Of a stretch of 64,000 bases of DNA, positions 50,343-58,543 are shown piece after piece. The notes below the pieces were generated by a model. That model did no database searches. It saw only the letters and a list, made by a program, of their open reading frames with translations, and had not been told where the DNA came from. The first letter of the stretch is position 1; each line of letters starts with the position of its first letter. The stretch comes from Streptomyces bikiniensis (lineage in GTDB: Bacteria; Actinomycetota; Actinomycetes; Streptomycetales; Streptomycetaceae): contig JNWL01000029.1 in NCBI GenBank assembly GCA_000716465.1, positions 1 to 64,000 of the forward strand. Direction: 5' to 3'. The position numbers and the translations under genes are program-made.

Positions 50343-50918
50343 ATGGCGGGCATCCGAGGGGCCGGACCGTGGCGCGCGTCCGTGGTGGACCATCGGCGGA
50401 CGGAGGGCACGCCTCCGTACGAGCGGGCCCGGCCCGCCGGTGAACCCCTCGCCCGCCGGGGCGACCTCGCCGTCCACGGCTCCCCCGGTTCGGTCACCCT
50501 CGTCGGCGCCGCCGGGCGCACCCGCTGGACCCACTCCTGCGCCGGGCGCCCGAACGCCGCCCACCTCTCCGGCGACCGCGTCCTCGTCACGACCGACTCC
50601 CTGGAGTACACCCCGTGGGGCCTCCTCGGTCCCGCGCTCCTCCTCGACCTCTCCGACGGCCGTCTCGTCGCCGAACTCCGCGGCGAGCGCGCCGCCGCGC
50701 GGGGCGGCGGCCGGTTCGTCCTCGGCCTGGAGGGTTACGGCGAGTTCGTGACGCGTGAGTACGACCGCGAGGGCGCCGAGACCGACCACTGGCCCTCGTA
50801 CGGCCACTACGTCGTCGGCACCGGGCTGCGCGTGGTCGAGGCCGACCGCCGGCTGCCGACCCGGGGCCGGGTCGTCCGGCTCCTCCCCGGCGGCACCGTC
50901 GCCCCGGCCCGCCCCTGA
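50343..50918 (+). CDS. Hypothetical beta-rich protein, possibly frameshifted near its end
   Basis: 191 residues as read (MAGIRGAGPWRASVVD...). Strands such as SVTLVGAAGRTRWTHSCAGR, DRVLVTTDSLEYTPWGLLG, LLLDLSDGRLVAELRGE and RFVLGLEGYGEFVTREYD suggest a propeller-like fold. The stop at 50918 falls in a c-rich run, and the alternative frame continues sensibly for 50 residues (PPKPVVLPGGTILLLDGLVA to TLTLRGG, stop 51070). One extra c near 50905 would join them. The true start is also uncertain. No family is recognised. Confidence 0.55.
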   Translation: MAGIRGAGPWRASVVDHRRTEGTPPYERARPAGEPLARRGDLAVHGSPGSVTLVGAAGRTRWTHSCAGRPNAAHLSGDRVLVTTDSLEYTPWGLLGPALLLDLSDGRLVAELRGERAAARGGGRFVLGLEGYGEFVTREYDREGAETDHWPSYGHYVVGTGLRVVEADRRLPTRGRVVRLLPGGTVAPARP

Positions 50919-51047
50919 GCGACCCCCAGCCCCCGAAGCCGGTCGTCCTCCCCGGCGGAACGATCCTCCTCCTCGACGGGCTCGTGGCCGTGGTCGCGGA
51001 ACAGCACGCCGCCGAACCGACCCGCCGCACCGTCGACACCTGGACCC

Positions 51048-51461
51048 TCACCCTGCGCGGCGGCGCCTGACCGCGAGCACCGCGCTCGCCACGGTCGCGC
51101 CGACGGCGGCCACCGCGAGGACGAGCAGCCCCGGGTTCACCCACCACGGCACGATCTCCGTCCCCCGGCACACCAGACTGACGGGGAGCGCACTGCTGTG
51201 GTCCGGGTGGACCTTCATCCCCGCCTTGAACCAACAGGCGTCCTCGGGAAAGAGGAACGGCATGTACGAGAGGCCGTACAGGTGCAGCGCGCCGCCCGCG
51301 AGACAGGCGAACACGGCGAGGTACGCCGCCTTCCTGGCGGGTGTACGGAGGGGCTTGGGCGGCTTGTCGCCCTGCCGGGCCCGGACCAGGCCCACATACG
51401 TGATCCCCGCCCAGGTCGGCAGGACCAGGGCGAGGATCATCATTCCCACGAGGGTCGCCAC
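51048..51461 (-). CDS. Small membrane protein beside the DUF397 gene
   Basis: 137 residues from GTG 51461 (VATLVGMMILALVLPTW). Three hydrophobic segments (about 1-22, 42-60 and 103-130) with an extracytoplasmic loop holding two cysteines (DACWFKAGMK and SLVCRGTE). It starts two bases after the DUF397 stop, so it belongs to that operon. The function is unknown. Its end may overlap the extended form of the convergent hypothetical gene. Confidence 0.72.
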   Translation of the reverse strand: MATLVGMMILALVLPTWAGITYVGLVRARQGDKPPKPLRTPARKAAYLAVFACLAGGALHLYGLSYMPFLFPEDACWFKAGMKVHPDHSSALPVSLVCRGTEIVPWWVNPGLLVLAVAAVGATVASAVLAVRRRRAG

Positions 51462-51463
51462 CG

Positions 51464-51673
51464 TCAGTGGCCGATGCGCCCCTCGGCGGCGGCCGTCACG
51501 AAGGCCGTGAAGGCGGCCGGGGTCGCGAGGAAGGCGGGGCCTTCGGGGTTCTTGGAGTCCCGGACGGCGACGTGGGCGGCGAGGTCGGCGACCTCGATGC
51601 ACTCGCCTCCGTTGTCGCCGCTGTACGAGGACTTACGCCAGCGGGCGCCCATCAGGTTCTGGTCGGTCCCCAT
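51464..51673 (-). CDS. DUF397 domain protein (WhiJ/AbaA-cluster small partner)
   Basis: 69 residues with the full DUF397 pattern: ARWRKSSYSGDNGGECIEVA then VAVRDSKNPEGPAF and FTAFVTAAAEGR. In Streptomyces, DUF397 proteins pair with XRE regulators of the WhiJ type and are proposed to modulate them. Its start lies 41 bases inside the end of the XRE gene, showing coupled expression. ATG 51673 (MGTDQNLMGARW); the Met at residue 8 is an alternative start. Confidence 0.92.
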   Translation of the reverse strand: MGTDQNLMGARWRKSSYSGDNGGECIEVADLAAHVAVRDSKNPEGPAFLATPAAFTAFVTAAAEGRIGH

Positions 51674-52481
51674 ATCGTTCCTCCATGACGCGGGCGATCA
51701 GTTCGGCCGACTTCTCCACCGAGAGAGCAGCGGCTCGTAGGTGATCGTAACGGAGCGATCCTTCCCTGAACGCGGCTGAATCGGCGGTCATATGACCCTG
51801 GACGAAGTCCTCGGTGTAGACAAGGTCCGGGTCGTCCTCGAAGCGCAGCAGGGTGAACGAGCCCATCAGGCCCGCGTGCGCCCCGGCCGCGAACGGGAGG
51901 ATCTGGATCTTCACCCACTCCCGCTCCTGGATGCGCAACAGGTGGGCGAGTTGCTCTCGCATGATCTCGCGCCCGCCGATCTCCTGATGCAGCACTGCCT
52001 CGCTCAGGATGACCCAGAGCAGGGGTGGGATCTCGCGGTCCAGGATCCGCTGGCGGTCGATGCGGGCCGCGACTTTGGCGTCGAGGCCGTCCTCGGTCCT
52101 GGCACTCAAGACCGCGCGGGCGTACGCGTCCGTCTGGAGCAGGCCGTACACCACCTGGTCCTGGAAGGTGCAGAGATACGTCGCCCGCGCCTCCATGTCC
52201 GCGTACGGCTGGAACCACGTCGGCAGCTGGCTCTTCAGCACAAGCCCCACCAACCGCGAGAACGTCCCGCCCGTCATCAACGCGGCGTCGAGTTGTTCCG
52301 AGAAACGCCTCGTCGGGACCTTCTTCGCCGTCTCTATCTGGCCGACGAGCGAACCCGTGCAGTAGACCACCGCACCGAGTTGCGACTGGTTCAGTCCGGC
52401 CGCCTCCCTCAGACGGCGTAATTCCGCTCCGTAGTAGTCCAGCGGCGAGGCGCTGGGATCGAGGTTGCGGATGTTGACCAC
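51633..52481 (-). CDS. XRE-family regulator, WhiJ-like (Scr1-type)
   Basis: 282 residues from GTG 52481. The N-terminal helix-turn-helix (LRRLREAAGLNQSQLGAVVY, about 22-41) is followed by the long C-terminal domain common to Streptomyces XRE/DUF5753 regulators: ATYLCTFQDQVVYGLLQTDA, RIDRQRILDR, LLWVILSEAVLHQEIGG and IQILPFAAGAHAGLMGSF. WhiJ-type paralogues tune development and antibiotic onset. It is followed by DUF397 (41-base overlap) and is divergent from an anti-sigma-like ATPase, the usual three-gene set. Confidence 0.93.
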   Translation of the reverse strand: MVNIRNLDPSASPLDYYGAELRRLREAAGLNQSQLGAVVYCTGSLVGQIETAKKVPTRRFSEQLDAALMTGGTFSRLVGLVLKSQLPTWFQPYADMEARATYLCTFQDQVVYGLLQTDAYARAVLSARTEDGLDAKVAARIDRQRILDREIPPLLWVILSEAVLHQEIGGREIMREQLAHLLRIQEREWVKIQILPFAAGAHAGLMGSFTLLRFEDDPDLVYTEDFVQGHMTADSAAFREGSLRYDHLRAAALSVEKSAELIARVMEERYGDRPEPDGRPLA

Positions 52482-52565
52482 GGCGAGGTCACCCCCAGAT
52501 CGACGCGACGAGGCGTTGTGTTCGGGCCGTAGCCGAGCGTAACGAAAAGCGTCCACTCTGGGGAC

Positions 52566-52973
52566 ATGAATCAGGCAACAGACCTCTATCCTGCGGAACT
52601 TGCGTCGAGTTACCGCATGGGCTTCACCGTGGGTGAGCACTCCGCCGGTCACATGCGTCGCATCCTGCACATGTTCCTGACGCGGTGGGAACTCGTCCGA
52701 TTGTCCGACTCCGCGACCCTCGCGCTCACCGAGCTGGTCGCGAACGTCGTCCGGCACGTCCCGGGGCGCCGGTGTGCCGTGCTGATCCTGCGGGAGCCGC
52801 ACGGGCTGCGGGTGGAGGTGGCGGACGGGGTGCCCGGGACCGCGGCCGCGAAGGCGGGCGGGGAGCTGGACGAGGGCGGGCGGGGGCTCGTGCTGGTGGA
52901 GGCCGTGACGGACCGGTGGGGGGTCGAGGAGCGGGCCGGCGGGAAGACGGTGTGGTTCGAGTGCGACGCGTAG
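52566..52973 (+). CDS. HATPase_c-type ATP-binding (anti-sigma-factor-like) protein
   Basis: 135 residues. The GHKL fold shows the N box ATLALTELVANVVRHVPGR, then LRVEVADGVPGT (G1) and GGRGLVLVEAVTDRWGVE (G2). Stand-alone small HATPases of this kind occur in WhiJ/AbaA-type clusters and resemble anti-sigma kinases such as SpoIIAB and RsbW. It is divergent from the XRE gene with an 84-base gap that likely carries their shared control. ATG 52566. Confidence 0.9.
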   Translation: MNQATDLYPAELASSYRMGFTVGEHSAGHMRRILHMFLTRWELVRLSDSATLALTELVANVVRHVPGRRCAVLILREPHGLRVEVADGVPGTAAAKAGGELDEGGRGLVLVEAVTDRWGVEERAGGKTVWFECDA

Positions 52974-53019
52974 GGCACGATGGGCGCCCGTACCGCCGTA
53001 CTCGTCAGTAGGAGCCACC

Positions 53020-53649
53020 ATGTCCGAGCCCAGCCCCGAGATCCTTGCCGCCTTCGAGGCCGCGAAGGGCTTCATGCCCGTCGGGGAGGGGCTGGCGCTG
53101 TACGGGGCGGCCGCCGAGGCCGCGAAGCTGGGGCTTCCGCTCCTGGAGGTCGGGACGTACTGCGGGCGGTCCACCATCCTGCTCGCGGACGCGGCCCGGC
53201 GGGCGGGGACGGTCGCGGTCACCGTGGACCACCACCGGGGCAGCGAGGAGCAGCAGCCCGGGTGGGAGTACCACGACCCGACCGTGGTGGACCCCGAGGT
53301 GGGGCTCATGGACACGCTGCCGACCTTCCGGCGGACCCTGCGCAAGGCGGGCCTGGAGGAGCACGTCATCGCGGTCGTCGGGCGGTCGCCGCAGGTGGCG
53401 AAGGTGTGGGCCGGGCAGCTCGGGTTCGTGTTCGTCGACGGCGGGCACACCGACGAGCACGCCGTGAACGACTACGAGGGCTGGGCCCCCAAGGTCGCGC
53501 CCGGCGGTCTGCTCGTGATCCACGACGTCTTCCCGAACCCGGAGGACGGCGGTCAGGCCCCGTACCGGATCTACCTCCGCGCCCTGGAGTCGGGGGACTT
53601 CGAGGAGGTCTCGGTGACCGACTCGCTGCGGGTGCTGCGCCGCCGCTGA
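53020..53649 (+). CDS. Class I SAM-dependent methyltransferase-like protein (Methyltransf_24 type)
   Basis: 209 residues. Motif I is PLLEVGTYCGRSTILLADAA near residue 40; VAVTVDHHRGSEEQ is the acidic second strand, and FVFVDGGHTDEHAVNDYEGW the metal- or substrate-binding region, with a conserved DGxHxD as in O-methyltransferases and cephalosporin-hydroxylase-like proteins. LLVIHDVFPNPEDGG follows. The substrate is unknown. ATG 53020 follows the HATPase gene by 46 bases. Confidence 0.82.
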   Translation: MSEPSPEILAAFEAAKGFMPVGEGLALYGAAAEAAKLGLPLLEVGTYCGRSTILLADAARRAGTVAVTVDHHRGSEEQQPGWEYHDPTVVDPEVGLMDTLPTFRRTLRKAGLEEHVIAVVGRSPQVAKVWAGQLGFVFVDGGHTDEHAVNDYEGWAPKVAPGGLLVIHDVFPNPEDGGQAPYRIYLRALESGDFEEVSVTDSLRVLRRR

Positions 53650-53662
53650 GGCGGCAACGGGC

Positions 53663-53696
53663 GGTGGCCGCCCCCCGTTCGAGGAGAGCGGCCACC
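53663..53696. terminator. Candidate terminator between convergent genes
   Basis: ggtggccgc and gcggccacc form a 9-bp stem around a 16-base loop, between the methyltransferase stop (53649) and the convergent membrane protein stop (53712). It is weaker than the other hairpins here. Confidence 0.5.
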
Positions 53697-53711
53697 GGCC
53701 GGGGGCTCGCG

Positions 53712-55775
53712 TCAGAACCCCGACGTCACGTACAGGCAGTTCGTGTAGCTGTAGTTCGGTTCGATCTTCGTCTTGCTGATCTTCGTGTCCCCGACCGTCG
53801 ACGTGCCCGTGCCGGCCCGCTTCTGGAGGAAGTGGTAGGTGCCGGCGGGCAGCAGCAGGGTCGCCTTCGGGTACTTCGAGGCCGGGCCGGTGCACGCCTT
53901 GACCTTCTTCGGGTCCAGGAAGAGCGAGCTGGGGTACTTGGTGCAGGTCGCGCACGCGTTCAGCGTGACCTTGCCCGTCGTCGGGCCCGTGTAGAGCAGT
54001 TCGACCGAGCCGGGGCCGTCGTTGCTCACCACCATGACCATCCGGGCGCCGCCGGGGGCCTTCGCCGGGGGCAGGCTCTTGCCGGCCTCGGGCTCCTCGT
54101 CCGCGATCTCGGCGGCGATGGCGATCGAGCGCGCGTGCGCGGCCTTCGGGCTGTTCGGGTAGTCCTTGGCGAACTGGGCCATCGTCGTGGCCGCGTCGTC
54201 GAAATCCTTGCTCCTGAACTGCGAGGTCCCGCAGGCGAAGTCGCCCTTCTCGACGGCCGCCGCGGTCTCCCGCGAGGCCTGTGCGAAGGTGGCGTCCGGC
54301 AGGGCGTCCACGGAGCTGCCGATCGCGCGCAGCTCCACGACGGTGGCGCAGGGGACGGCGCCGCCGCCGGACGCGGACCGCTTCCTGATCGCCTCGCGGA
54401 CGGCCGGTTCGACGCGGGTCGCCTGGGGTGACTGCGGGAAGGTGTCGAGGAGTTCGTTCAGGCTCTTCTCGGCGGGCGGTTCGGCGGTCCGCACGCCGAG
54501 CGCGGCCGTCCCGCACGCGTAGAGCGACTCGGCCAGCGGCTCGTCCGTCTTCGCCGGACGGGTGCCGAGGAGGTCCTTGTCGACCGTCCCCGGCAGACCC
54601 CGCAGGTGCTTGAGCGGCGCGACCGCCTTGCAGTAGTCCTTCTGGGCGTACGGGGCGGAGAGCTGCGCGTAGTACGCGTCGAGGCGCGCGGGGACCAGCT
54701 TCCCGGCCCGCGAGCCCGCGTGCTCCGTGCCGAGCTCCTGGTAGGTGGCGAGCGCCAGGCGGTAAAGGGGCTCGGCCCGGTCGAAGAGGAGTCCCTGGCC
54801 GGACTTCACCCGCTCGTCGGCGACGGTGAGGCGCGCGAGCAGGGCCTCCTCCCTCGCCTCCTCGCGGGCCGCCCCGTACGCGAGGGAGCCCCCGGCGGGC
54901 ACGGCGAGCAGCACCAGGGCGAGCGGCAGCGCCAGGCGCCGGACGGCGGTCCCGGTCCCGAGGGTCGCGCGCAGGCCGCGGCGGAAGCCGTCGGCCGCGG
55001 CGGCGAGCAGCAGGACGCCGTACCCGACGAGGACGCCGACGGGCACGCCGTCGACGTCGGCGGGCAGCGCGACCACGAGCAGGGCCGCGGTGGCGAGCCA
55101 GCAGAGCGCGGCACCGATCCAGTGGCGCAGGAGCACGTATCCCAGGCCGAGGCCGGAGAGGTTGAGCAGGCCGATCGCGGCGGCCTGGACCGGGTTCGCC
55201 GGGCCGGGCGGCTGCGCGGGCGGCCGGTCCCCGTACCCGGGCGGCGGGCCGTACCCGGGAGGCCCGTAACCCGGCGGTCCGTACCCCGGCGGCGGACCGT
55301 AGCCGGGCGCGGTCGCGGGTCCGGGCTGCGGGAAGCCGTACCCGGGCGCGGCGGCGGCGCCCGCCCCTACGGGCACGGCGCCGGAGGGGTCGCCGGGCGG
55401 CTGCCCGGGGGCGTGCCCGGACGCCTGCCCGAACGGCTGGCCGGAGGCGTGTCCCGGCTGGTGGCCGGAGGTCTGCCCGGACGCCTGCGGCGGTGGGCCG
55501 AAGGCGAGCGTGGGCGTGGCGGGCGGCTGCGCCGGCGGGGGCGGAGCCGCCGAGGCCCCCGGAGACCCCGAGGTTCCCGGAGACCCCGAGGTCTCCGGGG
55601 CGGCCCGGTCCGCCGGGGGCACGGGGGCCCAGGGCGGCGCCTCCGGCGCCGGGGCCACGCGCGGGTCCGGGGCCGCCGGGCTCCGGTCCCGGTTCTGGTT
55701 CTGGTCCGGTGCGTGCCCGTCCGGAATCCTGTCGGCCGGTTCGGGACGTGCGTCGTTCGGTTCTTCCCCCACCAC
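53712..55775 (-). CDS. Large membrane protein with Pro/Gly-rich N-terminus and extracytoplasmic repeat domain
   Basis: 687 residues from GTG 55775 with GAGGGGG upstream. Residues 1 to about 190 are a disordered Pro/Gly/Ala stretch with GYGPPPGYGPPGYG-type repeats. Four hydrophobic segments follow (about 195-300, IGLLNLSGLGLGYVLL; ALCWLATAALLVVALP; GVLVGYGVLLLAAAADGF; LALPLALVLLAVPAGG). The C-terminal 380 residues are outside, with TPR-like helices (AQFAKDYPNSPKAAHARSIA) and a Cys-containing end (CATCTKYPSSLF). This layout matches a Streptomyces group of unassigned envelope proteins. Confidence 0.78.
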   Translation of the reverse strand: MVGEEPNDARPEPADRIPDGHAPDQNQNRDRSPAAPDPRVAPAPEAPPWAPVPPADRAAPETSGSPGTSGSPGASAAPPPPAQPPATPTLAFGPPPQASGQTSGHQPGHASGQPFGQASGHAPGQPPGDPSGAVPVGAGAAAAPGYGFPQPGPATAPGYGPPPGYGPPGYGPPGYGPPPGYGDRPPAQPPGPANPVQAAAIGLLNLSGLGLGYVLLRHWIGAALCWLATAALLVVALPADVDGVPVGVLVGYGVLLLAAAADGFRRGLRATLGTGTAVRRLALPLALVLLAVPAGGSLAYGAAREEAREEALLARLTVADERVKSGQGLLFDRAEPLYRLALATYQELGTEHAGSRAGKLVPARLDAYYAQLSAPYAQKDYCKAVAPLKHLRGLPGTVDKDLLGTRPAKTDEPLAESLYACGTAALGVRTAEPPAEKSLNELLDTFPQSPQATRVEPAVREAIRKRSASGGGAVPCATVVELRAIGSSVDALPDATFAQASRETAAAVEKGDFACGTSQFRSKDFDDAATTMAQFAKDYPNSPKAAHARSIAIAAEIADEEPEAGKSLPPAKAPGGARMVMVVSNDGPGSVELLYTGPTTGKVTLNACATCTKYPSSLFLDPKKVKACTGPASKYPKATLLLPAGTYHFLQKRAGTGTSTVGDTKISKTKIEPNYSYTNCLYVTSGF

Positions 55776-55935
55776 GGTCCCCCTCGTGGGTCCATGCGCG
55801 ATGGCATCCCACCGTCGCGTCCTATGGATACCCTTCACCGTCCCCGCACACGCGTCCACCGTTCTCCCCCCGCGGTGACCGATCCGGGACGTACCCCTGC
55901 GGGATTTCGCCTTTCGCAAGGCCTAAAGTCGCGGG

Positions 55936-56814
55936 GTGCCGAACGACCACCGGAAGACCGCCCGCCGCCCCCTCGCCCTCGTCCTCGCCGCCACGGGCTG
56001 CTGCGCCGTGCTCGCCGGGTGCGGGGCCGCTCCGGACCCGGCCGCCCCGCCGTCCGGGAAGGGCCCGGAGCAGTCGGCGACCGGGAGCGCCCCGCGACCG
56101 AGCCGTACCCCTTCCCCTTCCCCGACCGCCCCGGGAGACCGTCCCCTCGCCGGGCGGACCGTCGTCGTGGACCCCGGCCACAACCCCGGCAACTTCCGGC
56201 ACTCCGAGGAGATCGACCGGAAGGTGAACATCGGGACGCACCGCAAGGAGTGCGACACCACGGGCACGGCGACGGACGACGGGTACGCCGAGGCCTCCTT
56301 CACCCTCGACGTCTCCCACCGGCTGCGGGACCTGCTCACCGCGCGCGGGGCGAAGGTGGTGTTCACCCACGACGCCGACCGCCCCTGGGGCCCGTGCATC
56401 GACGAGCGGGCCCGGATCGGGAACGAGGCCCGCGCCGACGCCGTCGTCTCCGTCCACGCGGACGGTTCGGCCGTCGGCAACCGCGGATTCCACGTGATCC
56501 TCCCCGCACCCGTCCGGGAGGGCGCCGCCGACACCGCGAAGATCGTCGGCCCCTCCCGCGAACTGGGCGAACGGATCGCGGACCGGTTCGCCCGCGCCAC
56601 CGGCACCGCGCCCGCCAACTACCTCGGCGGAGGAACCGGGTTGGACGTACGGGACGATCTCGGCGGACTCAATCTCTCAACCGTCCCCAAGGTGTTCGTC
56701 GAATGCGGCAATATGCGTGATCCGAAGGACGCGCGGCTGCTCGCGTCGGCGGAGTGGCGGCAGAAGGCGGCGCAGGGGATCGCGGACGGCATCGCCACCT
56801 ACCTCCAGGGGTAG
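55936..56814 (+). CDS. N-acetylmuramoyl-L-alanine amidase (Amidase_3), lipoprotein
   Basis: 292 residues. Signal and lipobox LAGC near residue 29 (TGCCAVLAGCGAA), then a Pro/Ser linker, then a zinc amidase: VVVDPGHNPGN (His), HSEEIDRKVN (Glu), VVSVHADGSA (His), and KVFVECGNMRDP (catalytic Glu). It removes peptide stems from peptidoglycan outside the membrane, in growth or sporulation. GTG 55936. It lies divergent from the membrane protein gene at 53712-55775 and just before another membrane gene on the same strand. Confidence 0.92.
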   Translation: MPNDHRKTARRPLALVLAATGCCAVLAGCGAAPDPAAPPSGKGPEQSATGSAPRPSRTPSPSPTAPGDRPLAGRTVVVDPGHNPGNFRHSEEIDRKVNIGTHRKECDTTGTATDDGYAEASFTLDVSHRLRDLLTARGAKVVFTHDADRPWGPCIDERARIGNEARADAVVSVHADGSAVGNRGFHVILPAPVREGAADTAKIVGPSRELGERIADRFARATGTAPANYLGGGTGLDVRDDLGGLNLSTVPKVFVECGNMRDPKDARLLASAEWRQKAAQGIADGIATYLQG

Positions 56815-56926
56815 AACCGGCGGGCGATAGATTCTCCGTACGATGGGGCCGCCCCCTGCCATGACCCGAGCGCCACTCCGACGCGCCGACGACCGGCGCG
56901 ACGACGACCGACGAAGGACTTCTCAC

Positions 56927-57787
56927 GTGAATATCCGCTCCCTCACCCGAGGCGATGGCGTGCTGATCGGTGCAGCGGTGGTGCTGTTCATCGCCTCGTT
57001 CCTCGGCATCTCCGGCTGCGAAGGCCCGGCCTCGTTCTGCGACCAGTTCGAGAGCCCGAACTCGTGGGAGGCGTCGCCGCTGGGCTGGGGCTCCTTCTTC
57101 CTCGGCATCGTCGGCGCCGGTCTCGTCGTCGCCTCCCGCGCCCTGCCGCAGCAGCGCAAGGTCGCCGGTCTGGAGCTCGGCCAGGTCGGCACCGCGTTCA
57201 CCATCGCCTCCGCGTGGACCCTGCTCATGTGGATCTTCGAGGCCACCAGCGCCGGTGCCGGTCTGATCCTCGGCCTGATCGCCTCCCTGGTCCTCGCCGC
57301 CGCCGCGATCGCCGGCCCGCTGGTCCCGGCCCTCAAGGCCCCGCTGGTCGGCGCGCCGCGTCCGCAGGCCCCGCAGCCGTACGGCATGCAGCCGGGCCAG
57401 CCCGGCCCGCAGGGCGTCCCCGGCGGCTACGGCTACCCGGGCGCGCAGCAGCAGCCGTACGGGGGCGCGCACGACGCCTCGCACGGCGCCGGCCACCCGT
57501 TCGGCGCGCAGGCCGCCGCCCCGCAGCCCCAGCCGCAGGCCGCCGCCCAGCAGCCCGAGCCGCAGCAGGCCCCGGCGCAGCCGGCCTCGGACTTCGCCCC
57601 GTTCTGGTTCGCGGTCCCGGTCGCCCGTCCGCTGTACGCGGAGGACGGCGGACAGGCCCCGATCGCGGAGCTGGCGCCCGGCACCTGGTACCTGGCGGTC
57701 GAGCAGCGCGGCCAGGCCCTGGTGGCCCAGACGCAGGACGGGCGCCGCGGCGTCCTCCAGGACACCACGGGCATCCAGCGCGGCTGA
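56927..57787 (+). CDS. Membrane protein with Gln/Pro-rich tail, DUF5336-like
   Basis: 286 residues from GTG 56927 with GAAGGA upstream. Four hydrophobic segments fill residues about 12-145 (GVLIGAAVVLFIASFLGISG; GSFFLGIVGAGLVVASRA; FTIASAWTLLMWIFEATSA; LILGLIASLVLAAAAIAG). A low-complexity Gln/Pro/Gly/Ala stretch (about 155-225) leads to a small C-terminal beta domain (FWFAVPVARPLYAEDGGQAP; PGTWYLAVEQRGQALVAQT). This matches Streptomyces membrane proteins of the DUF5336 kind. The function is unknown. Confidence 0.78.
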   Translation: MNIRSLTRGDGVLIGAAVVLFIASFLGISGCEGPASFCDQFESPNSWEASPLGWGSFFLGIVGAGLVVASRALPQQRKVAGLELGQVGTAFTIASAWTLLMWIFEATSAGAGLILGLIASLVLAAAAIAGPLVPALKAPLVGAPRPQAPQPYGMQPGQPGPQGVPGGYGYPGAQQQPYGGAHDASHGAGHPFGAQAAAPQPQPQAAAQQPEPQQAPAQPASDFAPFWFAVPVARPLYAEDGGQAPIAELAPGTWYLAVEQRGQALVAQTQDGRRGVLQDTTGIQRG

Positions 57788-57810
57788 CGGTTCCGTACGT
57801 CCCCGCACGC

Positions 57811-57844
57811 GGCCCCCGTCCGGACTCCGGTCCGGACGGGGGCC
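57811..57844. terminator. Bidirectional hairpin terminator
   Basis: ggcccccgtccgga, loop ctccgg, and tccggacgggggcc form a perfect 14-bp stem between the membrane protein (stop 57787) and the convergent lipoprotein gene (stop 57863). Confidence 0.85.
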
Positions 57845-57862
57845 GTCACCGTTCCCCGGCGG

Positions 57863-58450
57863 TCATCCTCCGAGCTGGGACGTGCTGGGCACCTGGTCCT
57901 TGACCTCCGCGCCCGCGCTCCTGCCCGCCTCCTTGACGCTGTTGATCACGCTCTCGAAGGCGCCGACGTCCCCCTCGCCCACCTCGCCCCTGCGGAACTT
58001 GGTGCCGAGGTCCTTGAGCGAGTCGATCCCGGCGGTGAGCGGCGCGACCGCCTTCGAGAGGAGCGGGTCGCCCTTGGCGTTCTCCGCCGCCGCCTTGAGC
58101 CGGTTGTAGGCGAACGCGCCCGCGAGACCGGCCTTCACCAGCGCGAAGGTGCGCCCGTCCGCGCCCTTCTTGAACGTGCCCGCGCGGTACGGCTTCACGA
58201 TCCACTGGTACGTGGCGCCCGCGGCCAGACCGGCGTTGGCCACGAACCGGGTCTTGGCCAGCTTCTGCCGCTCGGCGCTGCCCGACGGGGCCGGGGACGC
58301 CGACGGGTTCGCGGAGGCGTTCGCGCCCGCGCCGTCGTCGCCTCCGCAGGCGGCGGTGGTCAGGAGCAGGGCGCAGCACAGCGGCAGCGCCACGGCTCCC
58401 CGCGCGAGGGCTCTGCGCGAGCGGGTTCGGGGCGTAAGGGTTCCGGGCAC
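57863..58450 (-). CDS. Lipoprotein of unknown function
   Basis: 195 residues. Basic start, hydrophobic core LPLCCALLLTTAAC with lipobox TTAAC near residue 35, then a Gly/Asp/Ala-rich tether and a helical domain (LAGAFAYNRLKAAAENAKGD; FESVINSVKEAGRSAG). ATG 58450. Similar secreted helical lipoproteins are frequent in Streptomyces with no assigned role. It is convergent with the DUF5336-like gene. Confidence 0.78.
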   Translation of the reverse strand: MPGTLTPRTRSRRALARGAVALPLCCALLLTTAACGGDDGAGANASANPSASPAPSGSAERQKLAKTRFVANAGLAAGATYQWIVKPYRAGTFKKGADGRTFALVKAGLAGAFAYNRLKAAAENAKGDPLLSKAVAPLTAGIDSLKDLGTKFRRGEVGEGDVGAFESVINSVKEAGRSAGAEVKDQVPSTSQLGG

Positions 58451-58543
58451 GGCGGGACCTCCTGGGGGCTGTGGCGCCAGCCTCGCCCCGGGGCCGCACG
58501 GGCGCCACCGGGGCGACTCCGTACGGGTACCCCCGCCTCGTGC

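Noticed and set aside
50191..50443. GTG-initiated frame VKKRHTRRLLS... upstream of 50343
   Set aside because: The first 30 residues look protein-like but the rest is off-frame in composition and overlaps the better frame at 50343.
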